This document shows, piece after piece, positions 1 to 9,689 of a stretch of 64,000 nt of DNA (positions are counted from its first letter, which is position 1; every line of letters begins with the position of its first letter). Under the pieces are notes generated by a model that searched no databases, was not told the DNA's origin, and saw only the letters and a program-made list of their open reading frames with translations. A program made the translations under genes and the position numbers. The DNA comes from Gordonia terrae. GTDB taxonomy: Bacteria > Actinomycetota > Actinomycetes > Mycobacteriales > Mycobacteriaceae. The stretch lies in NCBI RefSeq assembly GCF_001698225.1, contig NZ_CP016594.1:1922001-1986000 (forward strand). Direction: 5' to 3'.

Positions 1-1136
<1,136 letters not shown>

Positions 1137-1143
1137 GGACCGC

Positions 1144-1149
1144 ATCGTA
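1144..1149 (-). promoter_or_regulatory. Candidate -10 box for a leaderless fumarase mRNA
   Basis: The minus strand reads TACGAT, then 7 nt, then the GTG at 1136. TANNNT is the usual -10 form in Mycobacteriales, and transcription about 7 nt downstream would start at or next to the start codon. There is no clear -35. Confidence 0.5.
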
Positions 1150-1257
1150 TCGCCCGACGAGAACGGCCCCACGCCAGAGGTTCGCTCGTCGTCGAGCCTC
1201 GTGGACATGGGGCCGGTTCCGGGCCCGGGATCGGAAGTCACCGCACCCGGTGCGATC

Positions 1258-2253
1258 TCAGAGATCGAGACGCGAGTACCCGCGGAGCTTGGCCGGCTTG
1301 TGCACGGCCTCGATACGACGGACGGTGCCGGACTTCGACCGCATCACCAGCGACCGGGTGGTGGCACCGTTCGGCCGGTAGGTGACGCCGCGCAGCATGT
1401 CGCCGTTGGTGACACCGGTGGCGCAGAAGAAGGCGTTCTCGCCGCTGACGAGGATGTCGTTGGTCAGGACGCGGTCGAGGTCGTGGCCGGCGTCGAGGGC
1501 CTTCTGGCGCTCCTGGTCGGTCTGGGGCCACAGCTTGCCCTGGATCTCGCCGCCCATGCACTTCATCGCCACCGCGGTGATGATGCCCTCGGGGGTGCCG
1601 CCGACGCCCATCAGCATGTCGACGGTGGAGTAGTCGTCGGCCGCGGCAACGGCACCGGCGACGTCGCCGTCGGAGATGAGGCGGATCTTGGCGCCGGCCT
1701 GACGGATCTCGCCGATGAGATCGGCATGGCGCGGACGGTCGAGGACGATGACCGTCAGGTCCGCGACGTCGATCCCCTTCGCCTTGGCGACCGAGTTGAT
1801 GTTCCACTCGACGGACTCGTTGATGTTGATGGCGCCCTTGGCGTCCGGCCCGACGGCGATCTTGTCCATGTAGAACACGGCTGACGGGTCGTACATGGTG
1901 CCGCGCTCGCTGACCGCGAGCACCGAGATCGAGTTGGGGCGGCCCTCGGCCATCAGCGTGGTGCCGTCGATGGGGTCGACGGCGACATCGCAGTCGGGGC
2001 CCTCGCCGTTGCCGACCTCCTCGCCGTTGTAGAGCATCGGCGCCTCGTCCTTCTCGCCTTCGCCGATGACCACGACACCGCGCATCGACACCGACGAGAG
2101 CAGTTCGCGCATCGCGTCGACGGCGGCGCCGTCACCGCCGTTCTTGTCGCCCCGGCCGACCCATCGCCCGGCCGCGAGAGCAGCCGACTCGGTCACGCGG
2201 ACCAACTCCATCGCGAGGTTGCGGTCCGGGGCCTGATGGGTGCTGGCGGTCAT
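1258..2253 (-). CDS. glpX: Class II fructose-1,6-bisphosphatase GlpX
   Basis: Dephosphorylates fructose 1,6-bisphosphate to fructose 6-phosphate, the committed step of gluconeogenesis. It is the main FBPase in mycobacteria-like organisms. The protein has 331 residues, normal for the family. Metal and substrate motifs are visible: [15 protein letters not shown] near residue 35, [14 protein letters not shown] near 60, [12 protein letters not shown] near 95, and [24 protein letters not shown] in the second half. I chose the ATG at 2253 because GAGGAG lies 10 nt upstream; the frame stays open to 2325 but that extension is not conserved. The fumarase gene follows after 112 nt on the same strand, so co-transcription is likely. 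The upstream neighbour is divergent. Confidence 0.96.
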   Translation of the reverse strand: MTASTHQAPDRNLAMELVRVTESAALAAGRWVGRGDKNGGDGAAVDAMRELLSSVSMRGVVVIGEGEKDEAPMLYNGEEVGNGEGPDCDVAVDPIDGTTLMAEGRPNSISVLAVSERGTMYDPSAVFYMDKIAVGPDAKGAININESVEWNINSVAKAKGIDVADLTVIVLDRPRHADLIGEIRQAGAKIRLISDGDVAGAVAAADDYSTVDMLMGVGGTPEGIITAVAMKCMGGEIQGKLWPQTDQERQKALDAGHDLDRVLTNDILVSGENAFFCATGVTNGDMLRGVTYRPNGATTRSLVMRSKSGTVRRIEAVHKPAKLRGYSRLDL

Positions 2254-2383
2254 GGGCAATCGACTCCTCTGTTCGGCGCTGATCGGAGAGCGCCGAGTGA
2301 TTGTGGCGGTGGTCTCAGACACCATCCTTGCATGTCACACCGGGCATTCGGTCAGTGACCCTGCTGGTGGGATACTCGGCGCC

Positions 2384-2962
2384 ATGGCAGACAAACCCCG
2401 CATTCTGATCAACGGCAAGGACATGTTCTGGTCGTTGGTGCCGTTGCTCGCCCTGTGCGCGCTGGTGCTGATCGCGTCGGGGAACTGCTCGGTCGGGGCG
2501 TCGAAAGACGTGGCCGACAGCAAGCTGCCGCCGTTCGACGTGGTCAGCGCTTTGAATGCCGACGCGAGTCAGCTCCCGTTCCCGATCCGCCGCCCGCCGA
2601 CGCCGGCGGGGTGGCGGCCCAACTCCGGTTCGTCGGACGCGATCGAGGGGCACCGGATCAGCACGGTGGGGTGGCTGAGCAGCGGTGGCGCGTATGTCCA
2701 GCTCAGCCAGACCGATGCGCCGGAGGACGTGTTCGTGCCGTATCTGGGCGGGAGTCGGGGTGATTTCGGCGACATCGCCGGCACCGGCACCCGGCAGGCA
2801 GGTGGGCGCCAGTGGGTGACCTATGAGACGGCGGAGGGCAAGAAGTTCTGGATCACCGATCTCGGCGCCGTTCGCATCGCGGTGCTGTCGCGGGGCAGCG
2901 ATGCCGACATCGAGACGATCGCGTCGTCGGTCGTCGCCCAGGCCCCGCTGCGAATGGGGTAG
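2384..2962 (+). CDS. DUF4245 family membrane-anchored protein
   Basis: A 192-residue protein of the DUF4245 family (Rv1100-like), always found divergent to glpX in this order; no reaction is known. After a short N-terminus there is one hydrophobic segment at residues 13-30 (FWSLVPLLALCALVLIAS), followed by an extracytoplasmic domain with RRPPTPAGWRPNSG and a C-terminal part rich in short strands (RQWVTYETAEGKKFWITD). It looks like a single-pass or signal-anchored cell-envelope protein. The start at 2384 is supported by GATACT ending 7 nt before the ATG with no ribosome binding site, a weaker version of the leaderless arrangement seen elsewhere in the window. The frame is open further upstream, but those starts overlap the glpX promoter region. 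Confidence 0.8.
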   Translation: MADKPRILINGKDMFWSLVPLLALCALVLIASGNCSVGASKDVADSKLPPFDVVSALNADASQLPFPIRRPPTPAGWRPNSGSSDAIEGHRISTVGWLSSGGAYVQLSQTDAPEDVFVPYLGGSRGDFGDIAGTGTRQAGGRQWVTYETAEGKKFWITDLGAVRIAVLSRGSDADIETIASSVVAQAPLRMG

Positions 2963-3019
2963 CGCACTACTCGTGAGGACCCGGGTCGGAGTCCATAGCG
3001 TCGTCTCCAGGAGGCGCTC

Positions 3020-3346
3020 ATGGATGGGGGATCCGGGTTCGGGCCACACTTCGTGTGGACGCGACTCGTAGTGGCCGCGGTCCTGGTGATGCTGGTGGTG
3101 GTCGTTCCGGGGCAACGTGCGGGCGCGATCGTCGTGCACGCCGTACCGCCCGCCGCAGTGGCGGCGACCGCGCCCGGTCCGGGTCTGGGGCCATCCTCCG
3201 AAACCGTGGTGGGGCGGCCGCTTTCCTCCCGATCGAGGGGCCGGGAGGATCGTCGGCCGGTCCTCGCCCGAGCCGCTGCGCGACCGTCCGCCGAACATGC
3301 TCGCGTCAGCGCTCTCGACCGCGAGGTGCTCGCGCGGTTCGACTGA
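3020..3346 (+). CDS. Small exported or membrane-anchored hypothetical protein
   Basis: A 108-residue protein that I cannot place in a family. It is supported by a strong ribosome binding site (AGGAGG, 6 nt before the ATG) and by a clear export signal: residues 14-30 (TRLVVAAVLVMLVVVVP) form a hydrophobic stretch after a short N-terminus, followed by Ala/Pro-rich sequence and then Arg-rich sequence (residues 65-90). It starts 57 nt after the DUF4245 gene on the same strand and its stop touches the stop of the convergent xseB. It may be a signal-anchored cell-wall protein. Low-complexity composition weakens any guess, and the C-terminal half could be poorly conserved. Confidence 0.55.
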   Translation: MDGGSGFGPHFVWTRLVVAAVLVMLVVVVPGQRAGAIVVHAVPPAAVAATAPGPGLGPSSETVVGRPLSSRSRGREDRRPVLARAAARPSAEHARVSALDREVLARFD

Positions 3347-3592
3347 TCAGTCGTCGTCCTCGTCGTCGGGGTCGGTGCTCTTCTCGGAGATGACCGCCTC
3401 GATGCGTTCCCGTGCTCCGCGCAGGTGCTCCTCGCAGCGCGTGGCGAGTGCCTCGCCGCGTTCCCACAGTGCCAGCGAGGCGTCGAGATCGAGCCCGCCG
3501 TGCTCGAGCGTGGTGACGATCTCGGCGAGCTCGTCCCGTGCCTCCTCGTATCCGAGTTCGTCGATGGGGGTGAATGTCTCGTCGGTGCTCAC
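3347..3592 (-). CDS. xseB: Exodeoxyribonuclease VII small subunit XseB
   Basis: An 81-residue partner of XseA in exonuclease VII, which degrades single-stranded DNA in both directions and acts in repair. The family core is visible at residues 12-65: [40 protein letters not shown], which forms the two-helix bundle. An acidic tail (DPDDEDDD) ends the protein. It starts with a GTG whose first bases overlap the xseA stop (GTGA), so translation is coupled to xseA. It is the last gene of the run from the lipid-droplet protein gene through xseA. Confidence 0.93.
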   Translation of the reverse strand: MSTDETFTPIDELGYEEARDELAEIVTTLEHGGLDLDASLALWERGEALATRCEEHLRGARERIEAVISEKSTDPDDEDDD

Positions 3593-4914
3593 GCGTCTCC
3601 TCCGTCTGTCTGCGCGTTCGTCGGTCTCGTGGCGGATCGGGCGCGGGAGCGTCGTGGGGCGGGTCCGTCGACCCGTGCGGTCGCGGCGCCGTCGGCGACC
3701 CGGATGCGCAGGGACGCGCCCGGTGGCAGGTCCGCGAGGGCGCCGACCACATGCGGCGGGTCGGTGTCGGTGCGCTGGACCACCGCGTAGCCGCGCGCCA
3801 GCGTCTGCGCGGGACCGAGGGTGGACAGTCGCGCGGCGAGATGGTCGCCGCGACGTTCCTCGGAGTCGATGTGGCGCAACATATCCCGACGCAGCGCGCG
3901 GACCAGCTCGGCCACCCGCGCGGCTTCGGAGTCCATCAGCACCCCGGGACGGGCCAGTACCGGACGGGCCCGGAACGACGCCACGACGCCGGACTCCCGG
4001 CGCACCCAGTTGCGCAGCGCCTGCGCACTCCGGCGACGCAGGTCGGCGATCCCGGCGAGTTCGGCCTCGACGTCGGGGACCACGCGTTTGGCGGCATCGG
4101 TCGGGGTCGCCGCGCGCAGGTCCGCGACGAAATCGAGCAACGGATTGTCCGGTTCGTGCCCGATCGCGCTGACCACCGGTGTCCGGCATCGTGCGACCGC
4201 GCGCAACAACGCCTCGTCGGAGAAGGGGAGCAGGTCTTCGACGCTGCCCCCGCCCCGCGCGATGATGATGACCTCGACATCCGGATGTGCGTCGAGTTCG
4301 GCGAGATGGGTGAGGATGCGGGCGACGGCCGTCGGACCCTGCACGGGCGCTTCCCGGATGTCGAACCGTACGTCCGACCAGCGTGCCGTGGCCACGCTCA
4401 CCACATCGTGCTGGGCGGCGCTCGCACGTCCGCTGATGAGTCCGACGGCCCGCGGCAGGAAGGGCAACGGCCGCTTGAGGCGCGCGTCGAAGAGTCCCTC
4501 GGCGGCCATGAGCTGCCGCAGTCGTTCGATGCGCAGCAACAGCTCGCCGATGCCCACCGCGCGTATCTCGCTGACCCGGAGGGAGACCGTGCCGCGGCCG
4601 GTGTAGTAGCTCGGCCGGCCCAGGACCACCACGGAACTGCCGTCGGTGAGCGGGACCTCGGTGCGCGCCAACAGATCCGGGCTGCACGTCACCGAGATCG
4701 AGATGTCTGCGGCGGGGTCGCGGAGGGTGAGGAATGCGGTCCGGGTACCCGGGCGCCGGCTGATCTGGGTGACCTGACCCTCCACCCAGATCTGTCCGAG
4801 CCGATGGATCCAGTCGGCGATCTTGGTGTTCACCGTCCGGACCGGCCACGGGTGTTCGGCCGAGTTCGGCGACGAGGAACGTCGCGGTGTGTCGCTCGTG
4901 TCGGCCCCGGTCAC
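3589..4914 (-). CDS. xseA: Exodeoxyribonuclease VII large subunit XseA
   Basis: Catalytic subunit of exonuclease VII, 441 residues. An N-terminal OB-fold (residues about 20-115, with [23 protein letters not shown]) binds single-stranded DNA. The catalytic Exonuc_VII_L domain follows, with [37 protein letters not shown] and [24 protein letters not shown] coiled-coil region and the C-terminal LARGYAVVQ segment complete the expected architecture. The GTG start at 4914 overlaps the stop of the upstream gene by 4 nt, which fixes the start well. xseB follows with the same kind of overlap. Confidence 0.95.
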   Translation of the reverse strand: MTGADTSDTPRRSSSPNSAEHPWPVRTVNTKIADWIHRLGQIWVEGQVTQISRRPGTRTAFLTLRDPAADISISVTCSPDLLARTEVPLTDGSSVVVLGRPSYYTGRGTVSLRVSEIRAVGIGELLLRIERLRQLMAAEGLFDARLKRPLPFLPRAVGLISGRASAAQHDVVSVATARWSDVRFDIREAPVQGPTAVARILTHLAELDAHPDVEVIIIARGGGSVEDLLPFSDEALLRAVARCRTPVVSAIGHEPDNPLLDFVADLRAATPTDAAKRVVPDVEAELAGIADLRRRSAQALRNWVRRESGVVASFRARPVLARPGVLMDSEAARVAELVRALRRDMLRHIDSEERRGDHLAARLSTLGPAQTLARGYAVVQRTDTDPPHVVGALADLPPGASLRIRVADGAATARVDGPAPRRSRARSATRPTNAQTDGGDA

Positions 4915-5597
4915 GCTTCGGTGGAGCGCTTGTTCTGCGCGGCTATCCGGTTGTCCAGCATCGTCACGAACGGAGCGCGGTTGCGGGCGGTCTTCTCGTA
5001 GTCGACGAGCGCCATCAGATCGTCGATGGCCACCGAGCGGAGTCGGGCGCGCAGTTGAGCGAGGGTCAAGGAGTCGTAGTCGATGAGTTCGACGATCTCG
5101 GGACCCGAGCCGTTGGAGGCGCCCACCGCCTCGGCGCCCGGCACCTCGGCCGCGACGACGTCGTCGGGGGTCGAGCTGTACAGCGCGAAGCGTCCGGCGT
5201 CGGCTCGCGGCGGCGCGGCGAGATCGGCGTCGGTGGCGGCCTCCTCGACCTCGTCGTCGATGCTGGTCGGTGCGGGGGTCTTGGCTGCCGGCTCGCGATC
5301 CGGGGTCGGTGTGGCGGGAGCGGGCGTCGAGTCCGGCTCGGGGGCCTCCGCCTCGTCCTCGTCGAAGCGCGCCCACTCGGGCTGCTCGTCGGGTCGGTCG
5401 AAGAACATCTCGAGAGCGGCGTCGCCCTTGATGGCCAGTTCGGCGATGTTCTGCTGCGCCCGCATGCCGGCCTGCAGTGTCTGGCTGACCGCGGTCATCG
5501 GCAAGGTGATGAGGAGCGCCGGGAGCTTCCGTGTCTCCTCGAGGGCGGTGACGATCAGACCTGCGGCTATCCGGGCCGGGTATGGTGCGCGATCCAT
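4911..5597 (-). CDS. Lipid-droplet-associated protein (Rv1109c / Rhodococcus MLDS type)
   Basis: A 228-residue protein that matches the gene found between xseA and ispH throughout Mycobacteriales. In Rhodococcus jostii RHA1 the homologue is a major structural protein of triacylglycerol droplets and affects droplet size (from memory). The N-terminal 60 residues contain an amphipathic helix region ([38 protein letters not shown]) of the sort that binds a lipid surface. The middle is Pro/Ala/Asp-rich and probably disordered. The C-terminus ([34 protein letters not shown]) forms a short helical domain. It is divergent from ispH with 52 nt between starts and overlaps xseA by 4 nt. Confidence 0.82.
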   Translation of the reverse strand: MDRAPYPARIAAGLIVTALEETRKLPALLITLPMTAVSQTLQAGMRAQQNIAELAIKGDAALEMFFDRPDEQPEWARFDEDEAEAPEPDSTPAPATPTPDREPAAKTPAPTSIDDEVEEAATDADLAAPPRADAGRFALYSSTPDDVVAAEVPGAEAVGASNGSGPEIVELIDYDSLTLAQLRARLRSVAIDDLMALVDYEKTARNRAPFVTMLDNRIAAQNKRSTEA

Positions 5598-5636
5598 GCC
5601 AACACTCTGCCATCACGGGCAACGCCGCGTAACCCG

Positions 5637-5642
5637 TACCCT
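5637..5642 (+). promoter_or_regulatory. Candidate -10 box for a leaderless ispH mRNA
   Basis: TACCCT ends 7 nt before the ATG at 5650 and no Shine-Dalgarno sequence lies between them (GGGAAGC). The same TACCCT box precedes glmS at a similar distance. Confidence 0.5.
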
Positions 5643-5649
5643 GGGAAGC

Positions 5650-6603
5650 ATGTCTGAGACGAAGCGTGTCCTGCTCGCCGAACCCCGGGGCTACTGCGCT
5701 GGTGTCGACCGTGCGGTGGAGACCGTCGAGCGTGCGCTCGACAAGCACGGCGCTCCCGTCTACGTGCGCAAGGAGATCGTCCACAACCGGCACGTCGTGG
5801 AGACCCTCGCCGAGCGCGGTGCGATCTTCGTGGGCGAGACCGACGAGGTGCCCGAGGGTGCGATCGTCGTCTTCTCGGCGCACGGGGTCTCCCCGCTGGT
5901 CCACCAGACAGCCGCCGAACGCAACCTGCGGACGATCGACGCGACCTGTCCGCTGGTCACCAAGGTCCACCAGGAGGCCAAGCGGTTCGCGCGCGACGAC
6001 TACGACATCCTGCTGATCGGTCACGAGGGCCACGAGGAGGTCGAGGGCACGGCCGGTGAGGCCCCCGAACACATCCAGCTGGTCGACGGCCCCGACAGTG
6101 TGGACTCGGTCACGGTGCGCGACGAGTCCAAGCTCGTGTGGCTGTCGCAGACCACCCTCTCCGTCGACGAGACCATGGAGACCGTCCGGCGCCTGCGGGA
6201 GAAGTTCCCGCTGCTCAACGACCCGCCGAGCGACGACATCTGCTACGCCACCCAGAACCGCCAGGTGGCGGTCAAGGCGATGGCGCCCGAGTGCGATCTG
6301 GTGATCGTCGTCGGGTCGCAGAACTCGTCGAACTCGGTACGCCTCGTGGAAGTGGCGCTGCAAGCGGGTGCCCGGGCCGGCCACCTGGTCGACTACGCAC
6401 GGGAGATCGACGAGACCTGGCTCGAGGGTGTCACCACCGTCGGCGTGACCTCCGGCGCCTCGGTGCCCGAGGTCTTGGTCCGCGGCGTCCTCGACTACCT
6501 GGCCGAGCGCGGCTACGGCACCGTCGAGACGGTCAACACGGCCAACGAGACGCTGACCTTCGCGCTTCCGCGCGAGCTGCGTCCCGCGCGTTCGTCCAGC
6601 TGA
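5650..6603 (+). CDS. ispH: 4-hydroxy-3-methylbut-2-enyl diphosphate reductase IspH (LytB)
   Basis: Last enzyme of the MEP isoprenoid pathway; reduces HMBPP to IPP and DMAPP with a [4Fe-4S] cluster. The protein has 317 residues. The three cluster cysteines are at about residues 16 (GYCAG), 100 (DATCPLV) and 198 (DDICYATQ). The substrate-binding residues are seen in [27 protein letters not shown] and [12 protein letters not shown] near residue 225. The start is fixed by family alignment and by the TACCCT box 7 nt upstream. It is convergent with the ESX-4 protease gene that follows. This is the last gene of the Rv1098c-Rv1110-like segment. Confidence 0.97.
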   Translation: MSETKRVLLAEPRGYCAGVDRAVETVERALDKHGAPVYVRKEIVHNRHVVETLAERGAIFVGETDEVPEGAIVVFSAHGVSPLVHQTAAERNLRTIDATCPLVTKVHQEAKRFARDDYDILLIGHEGHEEVEGTAGEAPEHIQLVDGPDSVDSVTVRDESKLVWLSQTTLSVDETMETVRRLREKFPLLNDPPSDDICYATQNRQVAVKAMAPECDLVIVVGSQNSSNSVRLVEVALQAGARAGHLVDYAREIDETWLEGVTTVGVTSGASVPEVLVRGVLDYLAERGYGTVETVNTANETLTFALPRELRPARSSS

Positions 6604-6640
6604 CGACGCCGCGAGCGGTGTGGCCGGTCGCGTCGCGAGG

Positions 6641-8038
6641 TCAGAACTCGTCCGGGTCGAGCTTGCGCACCCGCCGATGAGGTAGGGCGATCGCGAGCAC
6701 CGCTGCGATGACGATCGCTGCGACCGCACTGCCGACGATCGCCACGGTGCGGGCGCTGTGATCGGGTGGCTGGGCCACCGGCGGGGCGGCGATCGGCGCC
6801 GACGCACGGTCCGGCCGTTGATCGGTCGGCAACTCGGCGGTGAGGGCGGCGACCGGGTCGACGACGCCGTGCCCGATCCGTTGATCGTGTCCGTCGCCCG
6901 GCGAGTGGGCGGTGGCGATGATGCGCTCCATCACCTCGCGCGCGGACAGCTCCGGAAACCGCGACCGGATCAGCGCGGCGGTACCCGCGACGTACGGTGC
7001 GGCGAAACTGGTGCCGATCAGGGGGATCGGTCCACCGTCGCTCTCCTGCGCCGACGCCAGCCGCCGGGAACCGCGTCGACTGTCCAGGCTCACGATGTCG
7101 GTGCCCGGAGCCGCGACGCTCACCCACGGCCCGTGCAGGCTGAAGTCGCTGGGAGAACCGGTGTCGGCATCCACGGAACCCACGGTCAGAACGTACGGCG
7201 AATACCACGCGGGGCTTGCGATGGTGGAGACCGACCGCCAGCCTCCCGGATCGTCGGCGGCGGGGGCCGGATTCTGGTTCTGGCAGGCGCCGTCGCGGGT
7301 CAGGTTGCCTGCGGCGACGATCACCACGACGTCGCGGTCGTAGGCGTGCCGGATGGCCGCGCCGAGGGCGCGATCGTCGACCGAGTCCGACGCCGGAGCA
7401 CATGCGACCTCGGAGATGTTGATGACGGTGGCGCGCAGGTCGACCGCGCGCACGATCGCATGCGCAAGGGTCCGGACCGACCCGTACCCCGACCCGACCG
7501 ACGGCGCCGCGTCGTCCCGGGCGCGATCGTCCTTCTTCTGGAATGCGCTGCTCGACTGGCGGATGGCGATGATCGACGCCGCGGGTGCCACACCTGCGAA
7601 CGCGTCGGCGGTGCTGGGCCGTGCGGCGATGATGCCGGCCACCAGGGTGCCATGGGCGTCGCAGTCGTCGAGTCCACTACCGCCCGAGACGTAGTCGCCA
7701 CCGGCGACGACACGGCCGAGCCGCGGATGCGGTGTCACCCCGGTGTCGATGACCGCGACCCGCTGACCCTGTCCACGGCTGAACCGCCACGCCTCGGGAA
7801 GGTTCATCATCGACTGCGCCGCAGTCGATTTCGATACGTTGCGCGTCAATTCCGTGGTGTTGCACAGATGGCGCTGCTCGGTCGGTTCGGGCGGGGCGAC
7901 CGGGGCCGACCGGATCAGGGCGCCGGGATCGATGCGCGGTGGGTTCACCGCCGCGGCCGGCGACGCCGACGTCGCGATCAGCGCCGCGACCAGAGCCGAC
8001 CCGAGCAGCCCGGCGCCGCGGATGCGCATGCCGCGCAT
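6641..8038 (-). CDS. mycP: Mycosin, subtilisin-like serine protease of the ESX-4-type secretion system
   Basis: A 465-residue membrane-anchored S8 protease needed for stable type VII secretion machinery. It has a signal peptide (residues 5-30, cleavage near ASPAAA), a catalytic domain with Asp98 (VIDTGV), His129 (DAHGTLVAG) and Ser344 (GTSFAAP), and a C-terminal membrane helix ([20 protein letters not shown]) followed by a basic tail. All three catalytic residues are present. The ATG at 8038 shares a base with the eccD stop, so the two genes are coupled. Downstream lies convergent ispH rather than the eccB gene that I recall beside mycP4 in M. tuberculosis. Confidence 0.93.
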   Translation of the reverse strand: MRGMRIRGAGLLGSALVAALIATSASPAAAVNPPRIDPGALIRSAPVAPPEPTEQRHLCNTTELTRNVSKSTAAQSMMNLPEAWRFSRGQGQRVAVIDTGVTPHPRLGRVVAGGDYVSGGSGLDDCDAHGTLVAGIIAARPSTADAFAGVAPAASIIAIRQSSSAFQKKDDRARDDAAPSVGSGYGSVRTLAHAIVRAVDLRATVINISEVACAPASDSVDDRALGAAIRHAYDRDVVVIVAAGNLTRDGACQNQNPAPAADDPGGWRSVSTIASPAWYSPYVLTVGSVDADTGSPSDFSLHGPWVSVAAPGTDIVSLDSRRGSRRLASAQESDGGPIPLIGTSFAAPYVAGTAALIRSRFPELSAREVMERIIATAHSPGDGHDQRIGHGVVDPVAALTAELPTDQRPDRASAPIAAPPVAQPPDHSARTVAIVGSAVAAIVIAAVLAIALPHRRVRKLDPDEF

Positions 8039-9591
8039 CAGATCTCGCGGACCATGCGATACAGATCGAGCAACCAGAGCAGCAGCGGCACGATGAGCGC
8101 GACGAGGATGTACTCGCCGATCTCCGCCCAGCGGCGCATGACGGGGGAGAAGTCCTGGTTCGGGGCGACGACCCCGAAGACGAATGCGGCGATCACCGCG
8201 AGGACGCCGAGGGCGAAGCCGATGACCGGCCATCGGTCGTCGCCGAAGGCGAGCCCGGTGATCAGCGTGATCACCACGAGCGACCCGGCGACGATGAGGA
8301 TACCGGCCTGGAACAGATCGCTGTGGGAGCGGCCTCGTAGGCACAGCACGACGCCGATGATCGCGGCGTAGACGGCGTTGCGCCATTCGAAGCCGGCGAG
8401 CGGGGCCGCGGTGAGGACCGCCGCGATCGCGGTGATGAGGGTCAGGCCGCCGACGATGCCGGTCAGATAAGCGTTGGCCAGGTAGGAACGACGCTCCAGC
8501 GCATCGGCTTTCGGCAGCGCGGTCGCGCCGATCGCCCCGATGCCCTCGATGGCCGGGCGCGGTTCGATGTCCTTGACGTCGATGGCGGCGCCGGCCGTCG
8601 GAACCGGGGGCAACGGGAGTTTGGCGAGCAGGATGGTGGTGCGGGGCGCGAGTCCGATGAGGAGGAGGCCGACCGCGGCGATGACGGCGGCGACATCGGG
8701 CACCGGTGCATCGATGAGGAGCCGGGCCCCGGAGCCGGCCGCACCGAGCAGAGCGGCGCTGGTCACGGCGCTGTGCGCGGTCGGGCCGGCGGCGGTCATG
8801 CGGTAGCTGACGACCGCGGCGACGAGTGTCACCGCGAAGCCCAGCGTCAGGTGCGCGGCCCCGAACGACCCGGGCGTGAGGACCATGCCGGTCACGAACG
8901 CCACGGGTGCGGCGCACAGCGACAGGATGGTCGACGTCTGCTCGTCGCGGTAGTACCGGGACACGATCGTCGATGCGGTGACGAACCCGACGACAGCCAG
9001 GCCCGACAGGCCGGCGAACCACAGGGCACCGGTGTCGGACCGGATCGCGGCCAGGGATGCCGCCGCCGCGACCGCGGCGACGAGAGCGAGCGCGTAACCC
9101 ACGCGTCGGGCGGCGGCGGCGGTCCAGTCGACGAACTGGGATTCGTTCAATCGGGCGACGGCGTCGACCACGTCGTCGAACAGCACCGGGGACTCCCCGG
9201 TGCGCGTCGAGGTCAACAGGAGCAGGTCGCCGTCGCGGATGCCCGACTCGGACAGCGACCGGTGCAGGGGGAGCGGTTCCTGCCCGACGAGGGCGAGCGA
9301 CCACTTGTTCTGGCGGTCGTGCGGGCGTCCGGGATTGCGCGCGTCGGCGTCGGGATCGTCGGGGTCCGACCGTGAGGGGTTGCGCGACTCGATCTGGGCG
9401 ACGAGGTCGCCGATGAGTCCCGCGATGGGGATGCCTGCGGGGAGGCCGACGTCGAGCTGGGTGTTGCCGCCCAGCACCGACACCCGGACGAGCTGGGGCT
9501 CGACGGCCGCCTCACCCCGCCGGCGGTCCCCGATGTCCGCGTCGGCGGCGGTCGTCGGGTACCCCGGTGCGAATCCGTCCACAGACGACAT
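8038..9591 (-). CDS. eccD: Type VII secretion integral membrane protein EccD (ESX-4 type)
   Basis: A 517-residue channel-forming protein of the inner-membrane ESX complex. An N-terminal ubiquitin-like domain (about residues 35-120, starting QLVRVSVLGGNTQLDVGLPAG) is followed by eleven or so hydrophobic segments from residue 145 to the end, including SLCAAPVAFVTGMVL, IAAVGLLLIGLAP and YILVALIVPLLLWLLDL. I chose the ATG at 9591 (MSSVDGFAP); the frame is open to 9675 but the extension enters the region shared with the eccC promoter. It is divergent from eccC with about 98 nt between starts, and mycP follows directly. Confidence 0.94.
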   Translation of the reverse strand: MSSVDGFAPGYPTTAADADIGDRRRGEAAVEPQLVRVSVLGGNTQLDVGLPAGIPIAGLIGDLVAQIESRNPSRSDPDDPDADARNPGRPHDRQNKWSLALVGQEPLPLHRSLSESGIRDGDLLLLTSTRTGESPVLFDDVVDAVARLNESQFVDWTAAAARRVGYALALVAAVAAAASLAAIRSDTGALWFAGLSGLAVVGFVTASTIVSRYYRDEQTSTILSLCAAPVAFVTGMVLTPGSFGAAHLTLGFAVTLVAAVVSYRMTAAGPTAHSAVTSAALLGAAGSGARLLIDAPVPDVAAVIAAVGLLLIGLAPRTTILLAKLPLPPVPTAGAAIDVKDIEPRPAIEGIGAIGATALPKADALERRSYLANAYLTGIVGGLTLITAIAAVLTAAPLAGFEWRNAVYAAIIGVVLCLRGRSHSDLFQAGILIVAGSLVVITLITGLAFGDDRWPVIGFALGVLAVIAAFVFGVVAPNQDFSPVMRRWAEIGEYILVALIVPLLLWLLDLYRMVREI

Positions 9592-9689
9592 CAGGTCAAT
9601 CCTCCCCCTGGGTTCAGCAGCTAACATAGCCAACCTCAGCGGGTTCGCCCGCCCGGGGATACACAGGCGCGACATGTCAGGGGGGACGT

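Noticed and set aside
3589..6807. A 1072-codon open frame running through xseA and opposite ispH
   Set aside because: Only the xseA part encodes a family; the upstream part is antisense to ispH and lies in another frame from the lipid-droplet gene.
6641..9304. A possible fusion of mycP with a long N-terminal extension
   Set aside because: The extension is Arg/Pro-rich shadow sequence over eccD; mycP has its own signal peptide beginning at 8038.
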